This document shows, piece after piece, positions 1-10,100 of a DNA stretch of 22,860 bases (position 1 is the stretch's first letter; each line of letters starts with the position of its first letter). The notes below the pieces were generated by a model. That model was not told the origin of the DNA. It made no database searches and saw nothing but the letters and a program-made list of their open reading frames with translations. Where the stretch lies: the NCBI GenBank assembly GCA_000787465.1, contig JSYX01000562.1:1-22860 (forward strand), in the 5' to 3' direction. This DNA is from Thermomucor indicae-seudaticae. Its lineage: Eukaryota > Mucoromycota > Mucoromycetes > Mucorales > Lichtheimiaceae. Made by a program: the position numbers and the translations under genes.

Positions 1-956
1 TTCTTGTGATCTTGATTCTTTCTAAATGTTTAGGAGGTGACCGTGCGACGTTACGGTGGAAGTGCAAATTGAGTTCAAGTTTGGTGCAGAAAGACGCAAT
101 CGCTAGTATACTGGAAATTGCCTATTATTATCTTCTGTTCGTATGGTTTCTGTTGTGCGCGTGCTTATGGACTATCAACTCTTTAGCCTTTTGTGAGAGT
201 AAATACACATTTATTGCACAATATGCTTTCACAGTGCAGATAGACATACGTTTGGACTCCTGGAAATGCTTCTTGCGTCTGGTCTCAAGTATGCAGAGAA
301 ACGATCCTGTGACATATGAAGATTTTTGACTAAAGCAGCTTTCGCCGTTTTTCTCATATGTGCGTGATTGAACCAATATTCCCAGGACGCCAGAATAGTT
401 GATGACAGACTTGTCCATACACTAAAATGGACCAGCCTTCTCTTTTACATATTAGTTCCGTTTCAGATGCTTCTCTTCCATACGTACCTCAAAAGCATGA
501 ATAGCGCTAATGAGAGGCGTCACTTGCAAACTTATTTTGCGGATAAGCTTGCGCTCTGTCTGCTTGGTCCTGTCCTAATTGTTAAACCTCGTAACAGTAG
601 ACAAGTAATAAGGAAGTGCGCACATGATAGTAATTTGCATCCCTGTCACAGTGAGCGTAACAGCACAAGTAAAATAGGCCTGTATTTAATCGCATGATCA
701 TTAGCAAAGTTTGCAAGTACTACGAAGAAGCATATCTACAGGGGTGGCTGCAAATGGAAGACATAAAACTTTACAGAGCTCAGATAGGGCTCAAGAAGGA
801 GAAAAGTAAAACAAACATAGTGGTAACTGGGACTTAAAGCAAAAGTAAAAGGTAAAAGCAAATGAAAACAAAGAAAACGTTGAAAGGAACGGGATCATGT
901 GGTATATGCAAACGGGAAAGCGTGCTGAATAATATAAGATGACTAGAGTTGCGAGG
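1..956. other. No gene recognised (left flank)
   Basis: This AT-leaning stretch lies beyond the 3' end of the minus-strand F-box gene. It contains only short open frames of up to about 109 codons. They have no recognisable domain, no plausible splice extension and a composition unlike the neighbouring genes. Part of it next to 957 is presumably the 3' untranslated region of that gene. I saw no tRNA B-box, repeat array or terminator-like structure. Confidence 0.6.
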
Positions 957-3900
957 TTAATGCAACTGTTTTGCCAGTTTCGAGCGTTTTTTGCTGCGCT
1001 TCTTGCTACGTTTGATGATCAATCGTGTGAATTCTTCCTTGGCTTTGGTGACGATGTAGTCATACTGGTCCAACACGTTGTATTTTTCGCAGAAGTCGCG
1101 AACTTCCTCCGCGAAATTATTCTAATAGCGTAATGACATTCATAGGTTGATGCTTGCACCTTTTTATCTACGCTGTATTTAACATTACCTCACTCAACAC
1201 CAGTCGTTGCTGGCCGCTCGATGTTGTCTGACATATAAGCGCAATGGTCACAGGTTTATCATCATCTTTACCGCTTGTGCTACTTCCGGAGCGGGCAGAC
1301 GCCGACGATACTGGACGTTCCGGGGGTGCTGCTGGCGCTGTCGTCGTCTGCTCAGCTGACAGCTCAGCCTGCGGTTGTACTGCTGAGTCGTTTGGCTCGT
1401 TATTCGTCGGTTTTGTATCAGAGTACAAATCAAGAAGGTCAACTAAAGTTGCACTTTGGAGTGTTTGTTGCTGAACCGGCTCACTTTTCACCGTAACCTC
1501 TGTCTCTGTGTCTATCAGTAATTGTTCCGCCACCTCAATTGTTGAAACACGTGGTCGAGAGCCATCCTCGTCCTTCTTTTCTCCTGTCTTCTCTTTTTGT
1601 TGTTGTGGCTGCTGCTGCTGATGTTGGTGCTGTTGTTGCAGTTGTTTCATCTCTTTCACCGCAAATTCACCCCAACTGCCAGTCATCTGCTTTGGGTCTA
1701 TCGCTTCACGCAAAGAGGTCCTTCTTGCAAAGTCCATGCTGGTTTTTGGGCGACTGAACTTCCTGACTGGACCCTTACTTCGGGTCAAAGTATGCGCCTC
1801 TGTCGATCGTTTTACACATAGAGATGTTAACAATTCGTGTTACTATATCGTTTAACTCCGCGCAAAAATAAACAGCTAAATACCTGATATATTATGTTTA
1901 TCGATCTTCTTATGACGGACAGATATCTCCACGCTCTCTTCCGAACTTACTGATGCATGCTCGTGCGTAGAACGGGAACGTCGACGGCGCGGTACAGGGA
2001 GAGACGAAGTCGACTTGGGTTGTCTACGAACACTTTGCGAAACGGAGCGCTGAAGGTTGGCAAGATCCTCCTGTTTCCCTAACTCTTTCCATTCGCCATT
2101 GTCTTCTTTATTCCAGAACGTTGTCCTCTTTTGCTTTTCGAGGACTTCATGAGCGTAAGCCAAACGTTCATCCTGCCAAGATACAATGTTCTTGGGTTCG
2201 CCCCAACCGTCACCCGCTTCAAGCTCCATGCTCGATCGCTCGGGTATGCTACGGGTTCTTTGTGCTGTAATTACCGGAGCGTTTTGCGCAATTTGCTGCC
2301 AGGCATGTTCGTAACTATTATTATTCACAGATCCACTTGAGGAACTAGAACTCGTGTCGCCAGAGATTCGGGAGCCCGACGCGGATGACTGCAACCAGGA
2401 AACATCTCCTGTTGATCCCCATCCACCTAAGTCTTCAGACTGAGAATCTTGGTCACTTGCACGTAGGTCATTCTTTTCTTCCTCAAGGCAATAAGATGAA
2501 TCATCCACGGAAGGACGACGACCGTTAAGCAATCCGCTCCACGGCAATGGTTCTTCCTCATACGTCGGTCGTACTTCTTCCTCATCCTCCGATACTTCTG
2601 GAGAACTTTCGGCCAATTTCTCCGGCGATGAAGTCGTTTTTTTATTTGGCATTGGGGTTGATATCTCTTGCACTGGGTCTTCTTTGTCGCATCTCAATGT
2701 CTCGTCTGACGTAGGACATCGCATCATGGCTGTCATACTTCCTGTCGATACCAGTGATCAGTATCCCACTTATTCCGTGCGTATACATTATACGCTTACC
2801 ATCCGAATCATCCGACTCATCCTACGTTAGAGACGATGATTGAGTGGCACAATCAGAACAAAGAGGTAATCATCATACCTGGATTTCATCTAGAATCATC
2901 TCTAAGCGCAAAACACTTAACTGGAGTTTGGATGCAAGCCTTACAACTTGCTCACTAGTGAGATACCTGCTTTGCGGAACAGGACCAGACCCCACTAATG
3001 ACAACATATCAGCTCTACTCAATCTGAACGCATCCGATCTGTTGTCAGCCGTCCTGTATCTGCCGATAAAAGAATTCATGATGCTACTGTAGCCAGCGAT
3101 GGATACCGATTTCAGCCTATGGTTCACCGCTGATCTGATGAAAGTATACAGCTCCATAGGTTTGATCTCATCACATCCTCCAATCGTAACGTATTCCAAA
3201 GATCTTACTGCCGTGCAGTAAGCCAAAGATTTCACCGTTTGGCCTCCGATTCCTTTGCAATCGATAACTTCCAGAGCTAGTAGAAATGGTGCCGCATCGC
3301 ATAAATTCGCCATTGACAAATTTGTTAGATTCTGACACCCTATCAAGCTAACGCTGATCAACTTGTCGCTGTGAAAAAGTAGACGACCAAATTCATCATC
3401 ATTCACCGGCATATTCTGCAGCTGAAAGCGCCGCAAGTGTGGGAGCCGTTCATTTTGCTGATAGTTGTCTCGAGCATCATTGTCATCACTATTACTGTTG
3501 CTATGATTGTCTCCGTTGATTTCTCTTGTAGGACTTGCTCTAATAGCAAGTTCTTCGAGCAATGGACATTCACGGAGTGCCGCAATGATACCATTCATCG
3601 TCACATGAACCACGTCCTCCAAGTAAAGTTTTCTCAAGTGCGTGAACGAGGTAATTGCTCGCTCCACATGAAAGTCGCGAAGATGACGCGCATGAGCTAG
3701 CGTTAGCTCTTCGAGGTATATACACGAAGGACTGCATAACGCTTCAAAACTCTCTTGAGACATGCCTGCGAGAGACAACCGAAGCGACTTTAACGTAGTA
3801 CAACGGGTTCTAAGAATCGAAAGTTGCTGACTCGGATATACGAAAACAGCATCCAGCTGAAGCTTCGTAAGTCTGGGTATGACGTTGTTAAACATGACCG

Positions 3901-4462
3901 TCGGTAGCTGTGGGATTTTTTCCGTCGTAGAATCACAAGCCGATCCAAGTATACGGAGCTCTCGAAGCTCTGGTAAGCATCCAGCTAATTTTTGAAGATG
4001 TTCAGGTTCCAACTGCCAACCGTATATGCTCAAGCTTTCGAGTTTTTCGCATTGGCGAAGTAAAGTTTCAATGACCTGCGGCTTCGCTAACAGAACATCC
4101 CGGTAGGACGCGTGCCAGCGCAGCTCATCGGAAACTGACCACTCAAACTTGCACGGATATCGTTCTCTCGTAATACACAAGTTCAAATGACGCACGGCAA
4201 GAGCAGATCGTTTATGTTGTCGCACACGGTTCACAAACTTACGGAAAGAGTCTTGTGTAGGAAATTCTGGCGACTCCCATAGCGCAACCATTGCAGCTGT
4301 TTGCCACGTTGGATGGATAAGACATGCTTCGTACCGGTCCGCCTGTGTCGGCAACAAGCGACAAATTGTTTCCATAATTGCATTCGGGATGCTGAGGAAT
4401 CCTTGCATCTTCGTATTAAGGTCAAGGACCCAAAGAGATTCTTGCACTTTTGTCTTGTCCAT
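957..4462 (-). CDS. F-box/leucine-rich-repeat (RNI-like) protein with long disordered C-terminal half
   Basis: Predicted five exons on the minus strand: 4462-2879, 2821-2800, 2741-1884, 1799-1189 and 1121-957, giving 1079 residues. Residues about 22-64 look like an F-box (start LSIPNAIMETICRLLP), followed by RNI-type leucine-rich repeats to about residue 510. This is the usual plan of a substrate adaptor of SCF ubiquitin ligases. Residues 529-1000 are acidic, Ser-rich and low in complexity, with nine spaced Trp and a Gln-rich run near 874-889. The last 80 residues look folded again (two beta-type strands, then a helix) and end in a basic KKRSKKRSK tail that may be a nuclear signal. All junctions are GT-AG and the frame is kept throughout; the intron before the 22-nt exon has CTAAC just before its AG. 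The alternative is two genes, with a second start at 2736, but the 137-bp gap is then explained entirely by two in-phase introns. The substrate is unknown. F-box/LRR assignment is fairly sure; fusion is likely. Confidence 0.72.
1599..1646 (-). repeat. CAG/CAA-type trinucleotide tract coding for a Gln-rich run
   Basis: An imperfect run of CAG, CAA and CAT codons (read on the minus strand) lies inside exon 4 of the F-box gene and encodes a Q/H-rich segment. The tract is interrupted, so it is only a mild microsatellite. Such tracts commonly vary in length between strains. Confidence 0.7.
2800..2821 (-). other. 22-nt microexon joining the F-box/LRR part to its C-terminal half
   Basis: On the minus strand a 57-nt intron (2878-2822; GTATGA donor, CTAACGTAG end) and a 58-nt intron (2799-2742; GTAAGC donor, GACAG end) enclose 22 nt encoding the acidic stretch DESDDSD. 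Using both introns brings the LRR frame exactly into the downstream 286-codon frame. Without the first splice the protein stops one residue later at 2873. Confidence 0.6.
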
Positions 4463-4621
4463 GTTGGTATACGTTCACTCAAGGGGGGTATTGTTGTATG
4501 AAGAGACGGACAGACGAAGCAGGCTCCCCACAATAAAGGCACAGTGAGTTTCAATTTTGGAAACCTGAGACACAGCCAAAAAGCCACCATATCATGCTTT
4601 TGGGAAGGGTTGCTCTCGAAA
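4463..4621. promoter_or_regulatory. Shared divergent promoter, F-box gene / TRM6
   Basis: Only 159 bp separate the start codons of the minus-strand F-box gene (ATG at 4462) and plus-strand TRM6 (ATG at 4622), so both promoters and both 5' leaders must lie here or overlap the first exons. A G-run containing AGGGG lies near 4480. I see no clear TATA box. Confidence 0.5.
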
Positions 4622-6520
4622 ATGACAAATGCAACCGGCAGTTCGGCAACTCGTACAGTTGTTCCAGTTACAACGAACGAAGACGATATTACTGAAGACT
4701 TCCCTCATGTGCGAGAGTTTCAGTATGTCCTGATCTACATGCCCAGTGGCAATGTAAAAATGGTCAACTTGAAACCCAAAACGTAAATCGTATTTTTGTG
4801 TTTGCGCTCTCACACACAAGACCTTAATGATCCTTGACTAGTCAGGTTTCTTTGGGGAAATTTGGTTCATTCCAGTCTGACAATCTGATCAATAAGCCGT
4901 ATGGACTGTCGTACGAGATTTATGATGAGAAAGGCAGCATTCGGCCCATACGGAATATGGCTTTGACTGCCGTTGGTAAATAGCAAAACGTGGAAGAAAA
5001 CGAGGTGTAACACTTGATATTGACAGTAACATGTCCGCTAAGAGGAAACGGATGCGAATAATCAGACTATCCAGGATAATGCAGCTGTGCAGAAGCTTAC
5101 GCATGAAGAAGTGGAGCGATTGAAAGAAGAAGGCCTCAAAGGAAACATAGATCATGAGGTATGGCGTGAATGCTTACTGATTGGCGAAAAGTCTGCATAA
5201 CCATTGTTGGGGAGACAGGAAATCATTAAAAGGATCGTCGAATCGCATGCTGAATTCGACAAGAAGACAGAATACTCAAAAGCCAAATACATACAACGAA
5301 AGCGAAAAAAGTTCGTCTACTGTACATACAGAGTAACACTAGAACTGATCTCATAAGATATGTTTGTTAGGTTCATGAAAGTGTTCACGCCTGTTCGTCC
5401 AACGCTTTTCTCTGTTACAGAATACTTCTTTAACAAAAACCCAGACAAGATCAGGCAAGTTAACCTGGTTGGTCAGAAAAGCGAGATTATCATATGACAA
5501 TTTCCGGCAATTAGAAACATACGCATCGATACACTGTCTCAAATTCTGAGCTTAGCGAATGTTCATGCGGATAGCAAGATGCTTGTCGTTGACGATACTC
5601 AAGGACTAATCATAGCAGCTGTCGCAGAACGCATGGGGGGCTATGGCACAATCTTGGGCATCCATGACGGCGAAAATGATAATTATGATATCGTGAGGTA
5701 TATGAACTTCTCGAAGCGAATTCTGGATACCATACACACGGTCCCGCTTTACAAGGTTGATCGGAACGAACCTGATGGTAGATACTTTTTCGTAACAATG
5801 GACTGGCTTATGGAATATCTGACAAAGAATGAATATACTAGATGTTTTCCAGGAGAAGTCCGAAGAGGAAATAGCGGCCATGTCAGAGGATGAACGGCGC
5901 GGTTATTTGCGAAGACAGAGAATGGCAATCGCGAGAAGGGAGTCGCGAAAGTTGCTATTCGATGGAGATTTTGACGGGTATATAGTCACACAGCACAGTA
6001 ATTTCACAAGGCTAATATACTTTTTAATCGACTACAGTCTTATTATTTCCTCGCGTTATGCCCCAGAAACTGTCATTGAGACTCTAATACCATATGTCTC
6101 AGGGTCCAGACGAATCGTTGTCTATAGTCACAGCAAGGAGGTGCTCCTTAACGCAGCGGCATCCATGCGGAAATCAACAGAGTTTATTGCAGTAGATATT
6201 ACGGAAAGCAGCTTACGGCAGTATCAGGTGAAGTGAAGGTGTTATATTGGGCCCTATCCTGGTTATTCATATATATCCTCTTCAAGGTACTGCCTGGACG
6301 CACTCATCCAGAGATGACCACAAGCGGTGGCGGAGGCTATCTGTTATCAGCCATACGGGTATTCGACTGCCCGTCTGAGATGCTCATGGTAGCAAATGCT
6401 GGTGGACTTCGCCGCGGAAAGAAGCGGAAAGTAGGGAAAACTCGGGAGGAGGCTTCGCCATCTCCAATATCGGAGGACGACAGCAGGACTGAAGCCACAG
6501 TTCCTTCAGAACAATCGTAG
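4622..6520 (+). CDS. TRM6: tRNA (adenine-58-N1) methyltransferase non-catalytic subunit Trm6
   Basis: Nine exons: 4622-4782, 4842-4975, 5043-5158, 5219-5310, 5371-5454, 5515-5791, 5853-5977, 6038-6227 and 6287-6520, giving 470 residues, a normal length for the Gcd10/Trm6 family. Trm6 is the RNA-binding partner of catalytic Trm61 and together they make m1A58 in the T-loop of tRNA, including initiator tRNA, in the nucleus. Family hallmarks seen in order are VSLGKFGSF and NKPYGLSYEI near the N-terminus, RPTLF and NVHADSKMLVVDD in the middle, GLIISSRYAP, and SGGGGYLLSAIRVF near the end. A basic RRGKKRKVGK stretch near the C-terminus could be a nuclear signal. The start at 4622 is the first in-frame ATG and has A at -3. 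All eight introns are 59-67 nt; the fifth (5455-5514) starts with GC instead of GT. No TRM61 lies in this window. Confidence 0.93.
5455..5514 (+). other. GC-AG intron in TRM6
   Basis: The 60-nt intron begins GCAAGT and ends AATTAG. Splicing here turns PDKIR into a continuous Trm6 sequence (KIRNIRIDTLSQIL). No nearby GT donor gives the right phase. GC-AG introns are a known minor class processed by the major spliceosome, and GCAAGT is their typical strong donor form. Confidence 0.8.
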
Positions 6521-7183
6521 ATCTTCATGATAATCCAAAGCGCATACATATTCACGCTCTTAATGGCACGTCAATTTTACATTTTCTATTGCATGCAGCT
6601 TCGTGCTTGTGAATTCTTGTTTTAAAAATATAGTCCGTTTTAAGAGATGTTTGGAACGCGTTTGCGGTGCTCGGAGACCTGTTCTCGTGAACCATAATAT
6701 CATATTAGCGTTGAAAGGAAAGCAGCTTCACTTCGGAGGCAATATCACACACAAATGAAGTTTCATTTCGCGAACTTCAGTACATAGTTGCATGAATGTA
6801 AGTTAGACCTTACTATATGCAGAAGGGGTCTTCAGAAATGCGTCGACCTATCGTTCACGTCGGATAGCGACACAATACATCATATGCTGTGGAGGCAACA
6901 AAGTCTTCCAGTGACTATGGGCACTGCTCCCGGGTCGAAGCCTTTCGGCATGTACATATGAATTCAAGTTCAGCACTCGCACAGAAACTTGACATTTTGC
7001 CCTTCTTTGCCCACTGTCTTACTCATTGACACTTCTCCTATTGTCGACTCTCGCTGTGACCTGACGTCGAAACAAACTGGTGTCCGACGTTTGTTAATCG
7101 CTAGTCCTTTTCATTCTACCAACCAAACTAGACTGAACGGTCTCCATTTTTGCTTGTCTTAACTTCCCCTATTAATATATGCG
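6521..7183. other. Intergenic region, TRM6 3' end to VPS8 start
   Basis: These 663 bp hold the 3' region of TRM6 and the promoter and leader of VPS8. The last 120 bases are pyrimidine-rich, with an AT-rich stretch (ATTAATATAT) directly before the VPS8 ATG. I see no open frame with coding character, no RNA gene and no repeat. Confidence 0.55.
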
Positions 7184-10100
7184 ATGGATCAAACTCCAAG
7201 TAATAATAGAGATTTCAATACCCATTTCTCAACGGACGACTACGAGAATGGCAGTAATTTCAGCCAACTTCATCTTTCACCACCTCCCATGGAGCGAAGC
7301 GCGAGCTCGAGCACTATCAAGTTCCGCGATAATTACGATGCTTTACTCAAAGAAGTGCTGGAAGAAAATTCAGAGGACGACGACTCTGAAGAGCTGTTGA
7401 GCAATATCGACATTGATGTGGATGCAGCTACAGCCGATCTTCCCGATGAATTGCGGGCAGCGCTTGAAGATCGTTCTCTCGCAGACAAATACCTGGCCAA
7501 TCTCAAAACTTTTATGAGTAGCCACCGTCGTACCCAATCGCTTGGGTCAACGACAACGAGTGCGAAAGGGGACTACTCTAGGTAAGGCAAGCGGGTATTG
7601 CGCACATACGAAATTGTGCACAAGTGCTGATTTATTCTTGCTGTGTAGCCCGAACACTCCACTACAGCCTACCTTCTCACATCATCGGCCTTTGTCACCA
7701 AAACCATTTTTCCGCGTTCAACACGACCCGCTTTCTAAAATCCTTGATGCTGTCCCTTATCAGAATCGCCTTGTAAATGGGGTTCAGTCCTTGACGGTCT
7801 TGGAGCAAAAGTTTCATGCATTGCGAATACCCGAGCTGGATTTGCCAACGATCTCAGATACCATAATTCGGGCCCGACTAGATGACCTTTACAAGATACA
7901 AGATGAATTGTATATTCATCTCCATGGAGGGCCCCTTGTTAGGAATACCCACAGTATTGGCGAAAAGAAAAGGAGAAAAATAATGAATCTTCTGGACGAG
8001 ATTGCAAAGGAGATTGGATTATATGAAGAATTTGTGAAACGAGGTACTTTGAGTGGAAATAACTGGTCTTGAGAGTGTTCTTCCTGGACTCATAGGACGT
8101 GTACTACAGCCCATTATCTCAGCTTGGAAAGCATCCTAAACGAATCGGACGAATCCAGCGACGAATATATTGGTGACAATGAGGTGTTCGGGACGGGTTC
8201 AAGCCAACATGATTTTGTATGCTATTTTTATAGTCTTACATCGTTTGTCGACGTATATTGACGAACTGTATATATGAAGGACTCTTCGTCAGATATGTCG
8301 CGGGCGACGTCTGGGACTCCTGCATCTCCGGCGGCATTCTCGCCAACTGGCGCGTCTTCTAAAACTCCACGCCGTATAGCATCCAGCTCTGCACTTTCTG
8401 CTGCATCGGAGCAACATGATAAGCTTGCAAACGGTGCGTTGCTACCAACACAACTGGAATCCTTGGGTGCGGCTGACCGGGACGGGTCAGTGCATTCGTC
8501 TGATGCAGGCACCGACCAATCACCATCGTTATCTTTGCTATTATCCGATGATAATCATTCTCAAAAGGATGAAGGAAAAGAAACTGTGGAGCCTTGGGAA
8601 GCTTTTAAATGGACGCCTCTGAAAAAGATATCGGATGAACTATACTCGGAAGATGTGCGAAGGCAGAGTGGTCTGGCCTCAGTCCTTGCTGTGAGTGTTA
8701 CGAATTAAAGTACACTTCGTTTGCGAAGTGTTAAATCATTATTGCACATTAGGTAAGCGGTGTTATCGCCATCGGGACTACCCGTAGCCTGGTTTTTGTG
8801 TATGATTACTCTCAAAACCTGAAATGCATCCTGGGTGACAGCGCCCGAGGTAAGAGCATATTTTACCACGCAAGGAGAGTCTCCTGGAACTGAAGCATAT
8901 CTTACAATCGGCTACTTGAGCTAGCTATCGAAATTGGCTCTGTAACGTCTTTAGCGATTTCAGCGGATCATACAACCATTGCGTGTGGTCATAGTCAGGG
9001 TTACATCGTTGTCTGGGATATTACGAAGCCTGCACAACCTATTCGTATCATTAATCCGATCGCGGCTCATCAAGCGACGGGATCCATAAGCGTTCCAACT
9101 CCTCAGCAGCATCAAAACTCTCGAAAGGAAGGACACGTCAAAGGAGCAGCGATCTTACATATCAATTTTGTGGGAATCAAGAAGTCTGAAATAGTCTCAG
9201 CAGACGATCATGGAATGGCATTCTATCATGTCTTGTACAAAGTTATGATGGTGAACGCCGTAGATACTACAAGAATTTTAGGACGATATCATAATCTTTT
9301 GTTACCGTCGGTGGAGGTCTCCATGAGCACGCTCCAAAATGCAGGTGCCTCGCCTCTAGTAGACGGAAGGCTCTCTGTTCCCCCGAAGCCGAGAAAGCCC
9401 AGCACCGTGTTCGCTATGCAAACACTGCCTTTAGGTCAGATGGCTCATCCAGCCGAGAATTTCGGTCTGGTAGCATTACTGACACCGTATAAGGTTGGCT
9501 GCAGCAACGATAATGTTGACCCTTGAACGTTAGGATCGTGCTAAAATTATCGCCTTTTGTTAGATGGTCATTGTGGGATTAAAGCCTACACCTCAGACAC
9601 TGTACAAGGTCTTGAAACGGAAAGCATCAAATGTCAGTTCCGTTGCGGTCCAAAGTGATGCACTGGAGCAAAACATCGAGACGCAGCAAAAAGACGATCA
9701 ATATACTAGCAAACCCGTGGAAAGTCTTGCTGGGTGTTTGGCATGGCTTCCAGTGACTGGCGCGAGAGGGGAGAAGTTGGCAACAAAAGGTACGTTTAGT
9801 TGGGCCTATGGATATTCCGTACAACGCGTTGATATACAATTGCTTGCCAAGACAAGAGTACCAAAACTGTGGCTCCCCAGTCAGACCCTATGCTTGCGTT
9901 CTCGTGGGGTAATCACTTGTTTATATTGCAAGTCGGTATTGAAAACGTGGATAAAGCAAGTAACGGATCTCGAGGGAGTCGAGCTACTACTGTCAACAGT
10001 AAAAGCAAACGTGGAGGGAAACTCGAGTTTATGAAGCATGGCGAGTACAAGTGCAAAGACACTATAGTCGGGCTCCAGTGGATCAACAAGCAGGTACATA

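Noticed and set aside
128..697. Open frames of about 96-109 codons in the left flank, on both strands
   Set aside because: No domain, no coding-like composition and no splice extension; such lengths are expected by chance in this DNA.
1876..2736. Separate gene starting at 2736 for the disordered protein
   Set aside because: The upstream F-box frame joins it in phase through two canonical introns and the ATG lies six bases inside the exon, so one gene is the simpler reading. Kept as the alternative in the feature entry.
4544..4621. Upstream extension of TRM6 (26 codons)
   Set aside because: It begins with GTG, not ATG. The first in-frame ATG is 4622 and family members start near there.
5792..5852. 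Read-through or frameshift in TRM6 around 5792-5852
   Set aside because: The change of frame is explained by a 61-nt GT-AG intron (GTAACA donor, TTTTCCAG acceptor) that restores the Trm6 sequence, so this is not a broken gene.
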